Of a stretch of 64,000 nucleotides of DNA, positions 11,207 through 22,558 are shown piece by piece; positions within the stretch are counted from its first letter, which is position 1; the number at the start of each line of letters is the position of its first letter. The position numbers and the translations under genes are program-made. This stretch comes from Acanthochlamys bracteata (lineage: Eukaryota; Streptophyta; Magnoliopsida; Pandanales; Velloziaceae), in contig CM034137.1 of the NCBI GenBank assembly GCA_019914995.1, positions 7,591,155-7,655,154 on the forward strand, in the 5' to 3' direction. The notes beneath the pieces were generated by a model, which was not told the DNA's origin, ran no database searches, and saw nothing but the letters and a program-made list of their open reading frames with translations.

Positions 11207-12376
11207 CTAGTTATCTCTTCTGTTCGACATCAAGAGCGTTAGTATGCCTTTAACACGGTGGCATGATTCAGCTTCTGATGCCAAGGAATTCACAGTCTTC
11301 TCTATCATGCCCAACAGATCCCGGAACTCAGAGTTCAATGCCAAGTATGAATAATGCTCATCCAACACAATTCCTAATCCCAGCACAACATCTTCAATCA
11401 AGGGCACGCTATCGCAAAACCTTAGCCCAAATGTCTCAGCAGCTGCTGAACTGCAAGGCACTGCCTCTGGAAACTTTTGGTACTTCTCGAGCCACTTCAT
11501 AAAGTACCTCACCAATCCCACAACCTCCGACCCGTTGAGCTGTGAAATAGCTGATGAAAGCACCAATGCATCTGCCTTACCTGCCCCAAACACAAAATGC
11601 AAGCAGATTTCAGCCGATGAGAAACCATCATGACCCATCATCATCAAGATTGCAACTTTCCTCGCCAAACTCAATACTCTATTCGAAACCCTCTTTTGGG
11701 TCACTATCTCTGCAGCTAACAAAGTCTCCTTCTCCCATTCCTTCCGAATTCCTACCATTCTATTATAAGAATCTGAATTTGGTGACAAGAAAAACTTCAG
11801 TATAACCAACAATTCATCAGCCCGTAGATCAGACAAATGTTTTGCACAGAGGCAGAGCATGTCAGCGCGATTCTTCTCGGCCAGTTTCTCAATAAAACTT
11901 ATCATAGATATTTGGTCGAAAAGCTTATGTGCAACCAAAACCTCAAGCAAATCCCATGTTTCTGTAACAATACAAGCTTGCGCAAGCACAAAAGCAACAT
12001 TTTTTGTTACCAAAAAAGCAACCCGCTTCAGATTCTGAGCTCTGTCGGATCTATCAGTCGTGACTCGGGCCAACTCGGCTAACTCGGAAACAAATGAATC
12101 GACTGCAGAGAACAGCTGCGATCGAGAGATTGATGAGAAAGATTGAATCTTTTCCATAAAATTTGAAGAGATTTCAATGAGTCGAGAATCGGTAGAGGAG
12201 AGACTGGTCCACGGGGAAACGCATTTGGTGGCGAGGAAAACAGAAGGGGATTCAATGGACGAGATGGAGGAGAAATCGGGAGTGAGAATGATTGTTGGGT
12301 GTTTGGTCGACGGCGTTAGAGTTCCATCACCGGCTGCTGCCACAGCTGCAGTGATCTTTTGGAGAAGAGTAGTCAT
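11207..12376 (-). CDS. Intronless helical protein (389 aa), not recognised
   Basis: One long uninterrupted frame of 389 residues begins MTTLLQKITAAVAAAGDG and ends TLLMSNRRDN. It is mostly predicted alpha-helix, with Leu/Ala-rich amphipathic segments, for example RVAFLVTKNVAFVLAQACI (about residues 118-136) and LVRYFMKWLEKYQKFPEA. The N-terminal 60 residues are Ser/Thr-rich. It has no signal peptide, transmembrane span or zinc motif. The length, normal codon use and lack of stops argue for a genuine gene. The helical make-up recalls ribosome-biogenesis scaffold proteins such as the C-terminal part of NOL11, but I could not confirm this and assign no function. The upstream 12377-12470 would be its promoter and leader. 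Confidence 0.75.
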   Translation of the reverse strand: MTTLLQKITAAVAAAGDGTLTPSTKHPTIILTPDFSSISSIESPSVFLATKCVSPWTSLSSTDSRLIEISSNFMEKIQSFSSISRSQLFSAVDSFVSELAELARVTTDRSDRAQNLKRVAFLVTKNVAFVLAQACIVTETWDLLEVLVAHKLFDQISMISFIEKLAEKNRADMLCLCAKHLSDLRADELLVILKFFLSPNSDSYNRMVGIRKEWEKETLLAAEIVTQKRVSNRVLSLARKVAILMMMGHDGFSSAEICLHFVFGAGKADALVLSSAISQLNGSEVVGLVRYFMKWLEKYQKFPEAVPCSSAAAETFGLRFCDSVPLIEDVVLGLGIVLDEHYSYLALNSEFRDLLGMIEKTVNSLASEAESCHRVKGILTLLMSNRRDN

Positions 12377-13717
12377 TTGAAGGAGGCCTCAGGAATCTCC
12401 AAGAGTTAAAACCGTGCTTTAACACTGAAAATAGGAGAACCGTTTTCTTTTCTTCCTTCTAAAAATGGACACCCACATAGTGTGTAAGAATAGAAGTAAT
12501 GATATATACAACACAACCTAATACTGACAACTTTTTAGGTCTAAAAGATTAGTAAAATATCCAGTTGTTCACTAACATCTTTTATGTTTAGCATTTCCAG
12601 TCTTTTAATCTTTTAATCATTCTAACACTTGGTCCCACATCAACACACCTAGGGTCAAGAGTCATTGCGCATGTCTAAGAATAAAAGATTTGCTGATCAC
12701 AATTCATTTCCACTTAAACATGAAAGGGCTTCACAAGGAAATATGATAAACCACGAAATTTCCTTGATTAATTACAACTAGAATTTCTCTTCCTTCTTAG
12801 ATGCTAGATATGATATTGAGTCAAGCCACTAACAAGCACTTCCAGCTTGCCATCTTTCTTAAAGTTCCTCAAAATTTCACCTATAATTCCTAATAAATGC
12901 CCAAAGATTCCATTCACTATGTTTTCTGATAGAAGATCCATGGGGCCAAATAGTCAATAGGTCGCAACAAAAAAACAAAGAGAAATATCTCTTTGATCAA
13001 TCTACCAAGCTATGTCACTGATATAATTAGTCATGCCATGTTACAATTGATGCGACTTTCAAAACTTAGGAAGTTCGCAAGTTAAAGGTTAATTATGACA
13101 TAATAGTGATGTCAGAATGTTAAGAAGTTGCAATTGTTAAGAAGTCTATTTCTGGAATGAAATATCCAAGTTTACCTAGAAGTAACTAATGCATCTTTTA
13201 AACTTTAAATAAGTAATCCAATCTGACCAGTCCTCAACATTAAAAGTTCAATGTTGTGGTAGACATTCTTTTTCATAATATAGTATGTACATATTTTGCA
13301 GTGTTTATCACTGATTATGAAAAAATTTATAATTTAATTTTTATTTTTAATAAATTCTTTATAACGTTTTTATTTTTTTATACTTTGAAAAGTGCAATAT
13401 AAATTGAACATTATTAAGTCCACATATCGTTATGACTATCGCAAATCTTGTCTGAACAGAATCCTCAAGTTACTAACTACTAACTAAAGCATAATTTGGT
13501 AAGGAGACACACATTGCCATTTACACTAAAAGGCTGAAGAATACTGCATAAAGATTGACACTAGCAGCCAAAAAATTCTTGTGTTAGTGGAAAATTGCCA
13601 ACAAATCTAAGTTATTATTAATAAGAATACAGATGACTATCATAAACTACATCACTAAGAATATTGCATAATGGAACTTCTGGAAAGAGTAGCACTAGAA
13701 CTTCTAGGATTTCCTAC
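12377..13717. other. Intergenic region between the 389-aa gene and the UBP relic
   Basis: The first ~100 bases upstream of the minus-strand gene are its likely promoter. I looked on the minus strand for later exons of the UBP relic (for example the HQDAHEF box expected after the second exon) and did not find them. No other feature could be supported. Confidence 0.55.
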
Positions 13718-14559
13718 CTGGGTAAATAGATAAGCAAGGTACGTCAAAAGGTTCTCTTCTTCAACGATGTTTTTGTTGTTTGAATAATATTCAAGTAATT
13801 GCTCCTTGAAAGATACACAAAAGTGCCTACATATAAAGATCAACAGATCAGCACAAGAATAAAAATGGAACTCAGAGATTTTTCTCAAACAGTAAATGGT
13901 TCAAATGCATGACAAAAATTTGTCCTATCAACAGCCAAATAAGTCCTTGCCAAGCTGGCTTCAATAAGATTTAGTAAGTTAGTAACATATTAAGAAGCCT
14001 AAAAGAACAAAGGAAATAGAACTTCCCATCAATGTCGAATATATCTAACATGCAAAGTTAAACGAGTGGTGACTGTAGAAGCAACAGAAATAGAACGAGC
14101 ACTACCCTTCAGCTTAAGCTAGTTAAGTAGGTTAGAAATGAAAATGAATCTACTGGTAAAGGCTTAAATTTAGTATAAATATGCTACCTCTAACTACTGT
14201 CTTTGTTGGACCAATTTTCTGTTTCATAGAAAGTATTCAAAAGTCAAACATAAGTGCTATTGAATTTCAACATATATTTGCAGCTAGATGCTACACGCTT
14301 ATAGTTGAATTGTAAGGAGAATCTTTTCTGATATCATTTCACCAGGAATGTTAATCCACATGGTTCCTTATAAAACTCGCCTAACAAACAAGAACGTTAA
14401 CCAATTCAATCGGATCAGTACGGAGTTGCAAAAGAACACCTAACAATCTCTAAGTATTGAATTGGAAATGAAAAATAAGAACTTCACCTGGAAAACGGAG
14501 TTGCAGTAGCAGACGTTGCCGAACTTTCCTAGGCGGAAGTATCTCTCCTGTTCCGGGAA
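13718..14559 (-). pseudogene. Truncated UBP3/UBP4-type ubiquitin-specific protease relic
   Basis: Two recognisable exons remain. The first (about 14559-14488) encodes FPEQERYFRLGKFGNVCYCN then SVFQ. This matches the Cys box of plant UBP3/UBP4 deubiquitinases, with Val where the family has Thr in GNTC. The catalytic Cys is still present, and a GTGAAG donor follows. The second (13826-13718) encodes CVSFKEQLLEYYSNNKNI and ENLLTYLAYLFTQ, also family-typical, and ends at a GTAGGA donor. The start of exon 2 has lost about five bases relative to the expected ALYFC codons, shifting the frame. An in-frame TAA precedes the first exon block, and no initiating MGAAGS-like N-terminus is visible. The rest of the protease, including the His/Asp box, is missing. 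The GC-rich segment to about 14979 looks like the old promoter/leader. Confidence 0.8.
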
Positions 14560-14990
14560 TTAAATTTCGGAAATCTTCGATAACCAAGTTAAGACGAGCT
14601 AGTAAAACACACGCTCGGTAAATAAGTTTTGAATTCGAATAAGCAATTCCGGCGATTGGGACATCGGCAGGAGATTGATCCAGTCAGAGAAGGAATTCAA
14701 GCGGCGACGAAGTTTGCAACTGTGTTGAACAGCAACGAGGACCGATTGCAGGGACGACAGCGCGCTCGATTTACCTTAGGATTTCCAGCGAGAGGTCGGC
14801 GGCGACAGTCGACTTCCCAAGCGGTCGCGATCAGCCACGAGAGCGAGTGTTTCGATTTTGCGCAACGGAGGAGGGAAGCAGACGGGGAGAAAAGATCGTG
14901 CGGGGAGAGAGGAAGGACTCACGCTTGGCTGCGGGGAGGAGGCAGGAGAGAGAACTTGGACTTTGGAGAAAAACCCTAATAAGAGTATGT
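14560..14990 (-). promoter_or_regulatory. GC-rich leader/promoter of the UBP relic, with a telo-box
   Basis: This segment is much richer in G, C and CpG than its surroundings, which is typical of a plant promoter/5' UTR. Its outer edge contains AAACCCTAA on the plus strand at about 14971, a telo-box (the minus strand reads TTAGGGTTT). Pyrimidine-rich tracts such as TCTCTCCTGCC on the minus strand fit a 5' leader pointing toward the UBP relic. A 116-residue plus-strand frame here (14629-14979) has no family resemblance and is treated as chance. Whether it is still transcribed cannot be told from sequence. Confidence 0.5.
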
Positions 14991-16169
14991 TTGGACTGAT
15001 AGGTAAGAAATAAGAGTAAAAAAAACGAATAGAAAAAATAATAAAAGAATAGATAAAAAATAATTAATTGATTTTATGATATTTAAATATATAGTGAAAG
15101 TAATAAATTAATTATGTTCAGATAAATGAATGAGTAATAAAAATAATTTTTTATAAAAAATTCAAATATTTTTATTTATTTATATTAATGTTATTTTTAT
15201 CAATATAACTTTAATTAATTTATTAATATAATTTTAAATAAAATCTATTAGTATAATTTTTAATATTATAAAATTATATTAGTAATTAAATATTAAAAAA
15301 TTATATAATTATATTATTTTTTTTACTAATTAAAAATTAAATAAAAAAATTAAGTTATTACAAATAAAAAATAACATATATTAATTTAAAAATATTAAAT
15401 AAAAATAAATATAAATTAAATTTTATATTAAATTAATTAAATATTAAATTAGATAAAAATTAAATAAGTAAAAGGATAAAAAGGAAAAGCAAAGTTGCCT
15501 ATCGGATTACGTTGGACCCAAAACTAACCTTCTATGTTGGGGTTTCTTACTGGGGCGGGCCTATCGGATTCGGATTTCATATATCTGTATACCCGACCCA
15601 ATAGAAATTTCGGGTCCACAGCTTTGGGTGGGGCTAAAGTTGTTTAATAGGTTGTTTAAAATAGGAAATCAAAATGTAGAAGCTTGTTCGTTCAGGGGCT
15701 TCTGGCTTACAGCTTCTAAAAATAAATACAATTTTCAGCATCTTAATAATTAAATGATTGAATAAAGATAATGCAGGATCTGAACTAACACAATAAAATC
15801 ACACCAAAAGAACAATTTAATGGGATTTCTATAAGACATTGACAAAAGTTAGTTTTAGATAGAAAGATACAAATAGGAATGATATTGAAGATGAGAGGAG
15901 GTTCTCCAGCTTCTACCAGCAGATCTGATCCTGCTCTATACTGCAATCATCATATAAGAAATTTGTCATTGGCATAATAGATTTCATTAAGAGCTTGAAT
16001 CATATAGAACGAAATGTTTGGAGTTTATACTTTATAATGGCAAGTAGTCAAAGTAACTGAACTCGCGAAAAAGTGTCAATAAAATACACACCTGATATAG
16101 CTTAATCTCAGACTGTCTTTAAACCTGGCATGAAAAGAGTCATTGATTTCTCGCCTTTGAGAATATCTT
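14991..16169. other. Intergenic region
   Basis: 15000-15480 is extremely AT-rich with no gene. 15490-15640 is GC-richer and contains two CCTATCGGATT repeats and a GGGTCCAC-type sequence. It could be a fragment of a promoter, but it has no partner gene. 15880-16170 lies beyond the orphan last exon described next and probably includes its original 3' UTR. Confidence 0.5.
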
Positions 16170-16344
16170 TCAATATGACTGACTGAGGCGAGTAGCTCTA
16201 GCATTGAGAATATCTTTCAATATAGGGAAATAGCGTTCCGATGCTATACCTATAGGATTCGCCAGTTCCTCGATAGCCCACAAAGGTTGGTGCAGAGCAG
16301 CTTCAAGATTATGCATCTTGATCCAGGCTTCCACTAGCAAAGCC
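16170..16344 (-). pseudogene. Orphan 3' exon with a disrupted C-terminus
   Basis: After an acceptor-like CTTCAAAG, an open frame reads ALLVEAWIKMHNLEAALHQP, then LWAIEELANPIGIASERYFP and ILKDILNARA to a TGA at 16172-16170. The helical pattern resembles the last repeats of a PPR/TPR-like protein, but I cannot name it. A 20-bp sequence (16157-16176) is repeated at 16204-16223. Reading from the second copy in the expected frame gives ILKDILKGEKSMTLFMPGLK and then TV-stop, which looks like the original C-terminus. A short duplication plus insertion has therefore replaced it. No upstream exons were found before CDC123 at 17314, so this is likely a gene remnant. Confidence 0.5.
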
Positions 16345-17313
16345 CTTTGAAGAAGAAAATTAAGGGATCATTAGCTTTCAATTTATGTTTAAAACTGCAA
16401 CATGATGCCAGCGTATCCTACGAATCTAAATAGAAAAGAAAGAGGATGTCCCAAAGAAACTAATCAAAACAAAGGAACAGCAGTGATGCCTACACTGAAT
16501 AAACTACAGAAATAGTAGCAATTACTTGTTGGAAGCAACTCCAACAAAATTTCCAATCAGTCTAATTTTCTCTCAGTCTATTCTATATTGGGCTACAATA
16601 CCATACATCAATATATCGGTTATTTAAAATAAAAAAAACTAATTTTTTACCCAAGATATGAGTACCTAATAAGCACTGTGAAAAGAACACAGACGAGCAT
16701 TCAAAAGGGATTTTCTAAAGAAAGAAAGTCACCTCTGATGAAAAGCATAACACAGTCCATTGAAAAAAAAATCAAGTGCATGCTCCTCACCATCTCTTAC
16801 ACTCCAAAACAGAACATACAGTACAATTCTATCAAGTACCAAGTATAAAACAGATCAGCAAGTTCACCATAGAGTTAAAAGGTAGCAGCAAGACGGGCAC
16901 TATAAAATCCATTGAAGAAATCCAAGTGCATGTTCAGCACAAGCGTGTACATACCAAAATGAGAAGTCCTGTACAAGTCCATCAAGTAACATCAACCAAA
17001 ACATAGCAGCAAACTCATCATTGAATTTGGCATTACCGAGTAAACCATTGCTACCATCTCATGAAGCACCAACAACTTAAGCATTAACAGCAAACTCATC
17101 ACATAAAATTATCATGCACTTGAATTAACCAAGAGTGATAGACAGAGCACACTGAAATATCAATTCCGAATTTCACAAATCATTGATACTTAATGATCTA
17201 ATCATTAGCAACAAACTCATCGCACAAACTATATGCATCTAAAGTTAACTTAGACCAGGAGTGATAGAGAGCACATCTGAACTCTCATTGATGCCCAATA
17301 ATCATCATTTCTT
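16345..17313. other. Intergenic / CDC123 3' flank
   Basis: No supportable gene. The sequence is moderately AT-rich and contains loosely repeated stretches (AGCAACAAACTCATC-like sequence at about 17008, 17090 and 17207, each followed within tens of bases by ATTGA or TAATGATC-like text). These look like degenerate tandem repeats downstream of CDC123. An ORF at 16776-17006 has no recognisable protein. Confidence 0.5.
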
Positions 17314-18339
17314 TTAATCTGTGAAGCTCTGCTTGCTCAACTCATCACTAGCCATCTTAAGAAATTCATCCCATCCACTACCTTCGCTAGTATCCAGATA
17401 ATCGTAAGGCACAGCAGTCTTCAGCCCCGGCCTGACACCGCATTGGCTCCCAACAATCCTAAACACTGGCATGTCATCTTCACCACTGGCAAAATCATCA
17501 CTTTCTAATTCCTCCCAGCTAAACAACAAAGGCAATGTGGACTCGCGCCACGGATTGAAATCAACCAGCTTCACTTTACCATCGCTCCTCACATAAACAT
17601 CAAACACATAATTCTCCAGTTCAAATTCCCCACCGACAACATCTTCAAAAAACCTAGCAATGGAACCAACCAGCTCCCTTCTTCTTTCAATCAAAGACGG
17701 ATAGAAGGCTGTAACATCCCTCTGCGACACCGCAACCAATTCGTGTCCTTTCACAAAACACCGGAACTCCAATTCCGGCCTTAGACCATTATAATACTTC
17801 CGCAACGCAAGAACAAATTCAAACCCCTGCATCGACAGATCATGCATTACTGCATCCGACGAACGGAGAAGCAGTGCCACGTCAGTAAAAGTCCTGCAGC
17901 AGAGCGTTCCGTCGAATGAAATCCACGTAGCGTCTTTCGGAGAACTCCAGTTGAGCTTCGGAACCACGGCGCCGCCGAGGGTTTCGATCGAACTCACCAC
18001 TTGTGATTCGAGTTCGGGAAACGACGGAGGGGTCGGTGAATCAGAATCCGAATCGGAGAAATCCGAGTTGGAAACGGAAACGGGATCGGTAACAGGGAAC
18101 GGATCGGAGCCGGAAACGGAACGAGGGAGGAAGAACGGTGCCAGCGTTGATTCATCAGGGTTGAGACCGAGAAGATAATGAACGAAGGAGAGAGGGAGGG
18201 TGTGGAAGAGAGTTGGGATCGTGTAAGGTTTGAATTTTGTGTACCAAACATGGATCTGGCAATGACGCAAATTTTCTGATTGATTCGTGTTCATCTCTGT
18301 TGTTGCTGGTTGTTGTTGTCGATAGATTTTGTTTTCCAT
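17314..18339 (-). CDS. CDC123: CDC123 / D123 family protein, eIF2 assembly factor (341 aa)
   Basis: An uninterrupted frame of 341 residues, close to the usual plant length. After a variable start, the N-terminus has the D123 signature CQIHVWYTKFKPYTIPTLFH followed by LPLSFVHYLL. The central part reads PKLNWSSPKDATWISFDGT and LCCRTFTDVALLLRSSD, then ELEFRCFVKGHELVAVSQRD, and near the end VKLVDFNPWRE, the ATP-grasp-like Asp-Phe-Asn-Pro block. CDC123 is a cytosolic ATP-binding chaperone. In yeast and animals it joins eIF2-gamma to eIF2-alpha, so it controls translation initiation. An acidic Ser/Asp stretch (about residues 84-103) is a normal variable insert. The start could be Met1 or the Met at residue 16, nearer the family start. 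No key residue appears lost. It is divergently arranged with the MAP kinase relic. Confidence 0.93.
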   Translation of the reverse strand: MENKIYRQQQPATTEMNTNQSENLRHCQIHVWYTKFKPYTIPTLFHTLPLSFVHYLLGLNPDESTLAPFFLPRSVSGSDPFPVTDPVSVSNSDFSDSDSDSPTPPSFPELESQVVSSIETLGGAVVPKLNWSSPKDATWISFDGTLCCRTFTDVALLLRSSDAVMHDLSMQGFEFVLALRKYYNGLRPELEFRCFVKGHELVAVSQRDVTAFYPSLIERRRELVGSIARFFEDVVGGEFELENYVFDVYVRSDGKVKLVDFNPWRESTLPLLFSWEELESDDFASGEDDMPVFRIVGSQCGVRPGLKTAVPYDYLDTSEGSGWDEFLKMASDELSKQSFTD

Positions 18340-20062
18340 GTTTGAGGGAACTACTGATTCTTTTTGTTTGGTCTTCTGTGGTTTCAGAATTGAAGAGATT
18401 TTTGTTTATTCGCCGAAGGTTTTATATGGGCCGAATACGAAATAAGTCTTACCCGATTCATCTGCAAACCGAAAAAAAAAAAAAAAACAATTCAATTTTT
18501 CCCCCATCCTAAAAGTTCGAACAAAGATTTAACTTTTCTTTGCTTTTCGCAAAATCTATTACTCCTGGTTCTTATTTCTTTTTCTGTACTTTAGTTTTGT
18601 GTTCTCTTGATTGTTCTATCCCCACTGCTCGCTCTACCGCTACTTCTTCTCTGAACGGCAACAACAATAATGATCTTTAACAGAAATGACGAATCTAATA
18701 ATAGCTGCAGCAGCAACAGTGCAAGCACCAGCAGTACTAGCAGAAGCAACGATTGTATAACAATAGTAAAAGTCAGGTTGATCTTGCGCTTAGAACAATC
18801 AGAGTGCCCAAACGGCAACAAAGATGGCTGCAGCTGCTACGACCGACACTAGAAGGTCCCGAGCTTTTCTTTCTTTCTTTCTTTCTTTTTTTAGCTTCTT
18901 ATTGTTATTGTTGTTGTTTAGATTAATGGGAACTGTTGATACTGAAGATTAGGAACTTTTTGTTGTTGGGTTAATGGTATTTTGATCAGAATTTGTTTCT
19001 TGAAGTAATGGGATTTGATTAGAAGGATCAAGGTTGAATATTTTAGAAGAAGATCATAACTTTTCGGAATCGATGGTAAAGATTTGGACTTTTCGTTCTC
19101 GCTTCGAAAGAGGTTCTGTTAGGAATTTGTTTCTTGAAGAAATGGGATTCAATAAAAAAGATCAAGGATGGGTCTTTTATAGGAAAGATTAGTAACGTTT
19201 ATTGATGGAAATAGATAGTTAAGATTGGAACTTTTGTTGCTTGGTTCAATGGGATTCTGATATGAATTTGTTTTTTGAAGAACTGGAGTTTCATAAGAAA
19301 GATGAGAGCTTGTTTCTTGAAGAATCTGTTTCTTTTACGTTTGAAGGTGTCAGAATAGCGGGCGCTTTGTTCTTCGAGGTTCTACAACATTGACAGGTAG
19401 TCTTATCAGTTCATTCTCTTGATTCTGGTGATGGAATCTTGAGCTCATTTGGTTTATTCTTTTATGTGGTAAGTTTTAGTTATAATTTGCAGATGTACTG
19501 ATGATATGCTTGAAAAAGTTCCAATTTGGATTGCTTTTCTGGGACTTTCTGTTCCAGAAAAGCAATTCCATCGATTTATCTGACTGATATCCTTTTGCTC
19601 ACCAAGACTTGAATTTTATTAATTTTTGAAAAACTTTTAAGATTCCATCAGTCCTTAAGGCCCGTTAATGGGATTGAATGCTTGTCAGTTCGAGTTGAAG
19701 TGATGATCTTCTGACAAGGTGCACGGAATTCTTGGTTGCAGCTTTCTACAATCGGCAAACGACAATTTCTTCTACTACTGTTGAAGTATATTGCATGTTT
19801 CCAGTCATTACTCTAATTCCTTCTTCTCATCATGTTTCAGTCTTGTCTATCTTTAACTGGTCCAAGATTTGACCAAATTCAGATTGTTGGGGTTTTTACT
19901 CTGCTTTGTTGTCAAATTATTCTTACTTCCAGTTAAACTACCTCAAATAAGATATTCATTCTTCTTTTCTTAATCATTATTTCACCCATATAATTTCTTT
20001 TTATGGCCTTCGTTTCATGCTTCTCATTTCCCTACCATTTTTTTTTCTCAAACATTTTCCAG
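18340..20062 (+). other. Intergenic/5' leader upstream of the MAPK relic, with degenerate tandem repeats
   Basis: This holds the divergent promoter of CDC123 and probably the old promoter, UTR and leader introns of the MAP kinase relic. A (CTTT)n run lies at about 18869-18888. From 18900 to about 19330 the sequence is a degenerate tandem repeat with a period near 135-140 bp. GAATTTGTTTCTTGAAG recurs at 18989, 19123 and 19264 (TTTTTTGAAG in the last), with a fourth partial copy near 19308. ORFs at 18591-18852 are low-complexity and have no family match. Confidence 0.5.
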
Positions 20063-20992
20063 AGCATGCTTGACAAGGAACTCTTCACCGAGTATGGTGA
20101 AGCCAGTCAATACCAGATACAAGAAGTGATGGCAAAGGAAATTATGGGGTAATTGGAGCTGCAATTGACACCCACACTGGTGAGAGTGTGGCTGTCAAGA
20201 AGATCAATGATGTATTTGAGCATGTCTCTGATGCAACCCACATCCTAAGGGAAATAAAGTTGCTCAGACTGCTCAACCACCCATACATTGTTGAGATTAA
20301 GCACATCATGCTTCCTCCTTTGAGGAGGGAATTTAAGGATATTTATGTTGTTTTTGAGCTGATGGAGTCGGATCACCACCATGTAATAAAGGCCAATGAT
20401 GATCTCATCCCCGAGCATCATCAGTTCTTGTGCCAGCTTATTCGAGCTTTAAAATATATTCACACTAGTAACATGCTAGCATTTTGCTTCTTTCTTCAGA
20501 TGCATCAGGGTCATAGCAAAATGGAGTCTGATTTTTCTGTCTTTGGCTTGTTCCAGCTAATGTTTTCCACAGGGACTTAAAGCCGAAGAATATTCTTGCC
20601 AATGCCGACTGTAAGCTGAAATTTTGTAATTTCGGCCTTGGAAGAGTAGCATCCAATGACGCCGCATCAGCTATCATTTGGACAGTATGTGGCACTCCCC
20701 TTCTGAATACTTCTATAAAAGTTACAAAAGTTGCTTCTTGGCATTGTTAACTGCTACATAATTCATGCTCAAAGTTTTAGTAGTTTTCTGATTTCTAAAT
20801 TATGTTTTATTCATGCCTTATCAGTTGATATAGCTGGTTTTCCTCTTCTCCAGGATTATGTGGTAACCAGGTGGTATTGTGCTCCTGAACTTTGTGGCTC
20901 CTTTTTCTCTAAAGTAAGATGGAATCTTTTTTAGTAAGTTCAGAGGAATTTGTCTTTGCTACAAAACGTTTTAGTTGGAAACATTCCATGAA

Positions 20993-21165
20993 GTTGGCCT
21001 CATTCATGACCTGTTTCTCTCTTCAGGTCATGAATGAACCACAGGCCAAACTTGGTCACTAACATTTTAGTTACATTTCGTAGTAACTAAAATGTGATTA
21101 AATCTACACCATTGTATTTGAGAAAACTAATTAACCACAGGCCAACTTGGTCACTAACATATAGT
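20993..21165. repeat. Hairpins and a 27-bp direct repeat inside a MAPK-relic intron
   Basis: A perfect 14-bp inverted repeat lies at about 21001-21038 (TCATTCATGACCTG ... CAGGTCATGAATGA). A second perfect stem (CATTTTAGTTAC ... GTAACTAAAATG) lies at about 21062-21093. ACCACAGGCCAA(A)CTTGGTCACTAACAT occurs just before the second stem and again at about 21134-21160, as a near-identical direct repeat. The cluster is non-coding and looks like a small foldback insertion or template-switch product. Confidence 0.65.
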
Positions 21166-21215
21166 GGGTTCTACATTTGTTAACTTGTTTGTCCTAATCT
21201 GTTGATCAGTGTTGA

Positions 21216-21443
<228 letters not shown>

Positions 21444-22263
21444 TGATTGGCAGTTTTTCTGGTATTAGTTGTTTTCATTTGATTAGAGTCGTAATTCCCA
21501 AGAGTGGCTAGTCAAGTATTCATTATTTACATATAGCACAATATAGAGGCATTTTTTTCAGTGAGCTGGTGCTTTTGAGGAATAACATACCAGCTTTATG
21601 GTGTCCTCAGAACTGAGAGGAAGTCACTTAACAGGCATATGCAGCTAGTTTTTGGAGTCTTCATCTGTGACCAGATGATTAGATCATGAAACAGCTTTGC
21701 TCTTGTCAAAAGTAGAATTTAGTTTCTTTTTGTCTAACTTCCTTGAATTGTAATGGTACTGAATTACTCTTTTCTGATTGGATTTACTTCTGATTATCTA
21801 ACAGATTCGTAATGCAAAAGGTAGGAGATATTTGAGTAGCATGAGAAAGCACCAGGGCCTTTCTATCAGAAGGTCCCCGCTGCTGATCCTTTGGCTCTTT
21901 GTTTACTTGAGCGTCTCCATGTCACACTATTATAATCGTGTTGCTTCTCTTATAACGACGCTAGCTGATCCATATTTCAAAGGCCTCTCGAATGTAGATC
22001 AAACCATCTAAACAACCCATTTCCAAACTTTGAGTCTGTTAATTTGAAATAAGAGAATTGGCAAAAGTTGATTTTTGAGAGTTGATTTATAGAGAGGTAT
22101 GTGACACGGTTCATCATATAAATTTGACCAGTGTAATTGACTAATGTCTAGATTCTTGAAAGAAAAGAGATTCTGGAGTATCATCCGCAGATGCTGCAGG
22201 AGTATGTAAGTGGTGCAGATCAGATTAGTTTTATGTATCCAAGGTCTGACTTGTTGCAACTTA

Positions 22264-22558
22264 GGGCGTGTTTCAAATGCCCGTAACTCTACTTTCTCTC
22301 GCCAGATTTTGAGTTCCGAACAGTTTCTATGTTTCAATTACACAAAGAACTCAGAACTCCACTTCCACATGCGGAACTCTAGTTCCAACTTTCTTATTTA
22401 CACACTTCCAATACAATTATATCTTTCAATTTTCAACACACTTCCAAAATCTATTGAAACACAAATATTGAACTCCACTTTCACTTTATTTTTCAAGAAA
22501 CTCTACTTTCTACTTTTCACTTTCACGAAACTCAGTTACGGGTATTTGAAACACGCCC
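22264..22558. mobile_element. MITE, PIF/Harbinger (Tourist)-like, with TTA target duplication
   Basis: The element is 295 bp. One end is GGGCGTGTTTCAAATGCCCG and the other is its complement (CGGGTATTTGAAACACGCCC). It is flanked on both sides by TTA (22261-22263 and 22559-22561), the 3-bp target typical of PIF/Harbinger elements. It has no coding capacity. It lies directly after the MAPK-relic exon encoding EYHPQMLQEY. The terminal repeats are nearly intact, so the insertion is comparatively recent, in contrast to the decayed relative at 3864-4155. Confidence 0.88.

Noticed and set aside
14629..14979. 116-codon plus-strand Arg/Gly-rich frame
   Set aside because: It lies in the GC-rich leader of the UBP relic on the other strand and has no known motif.
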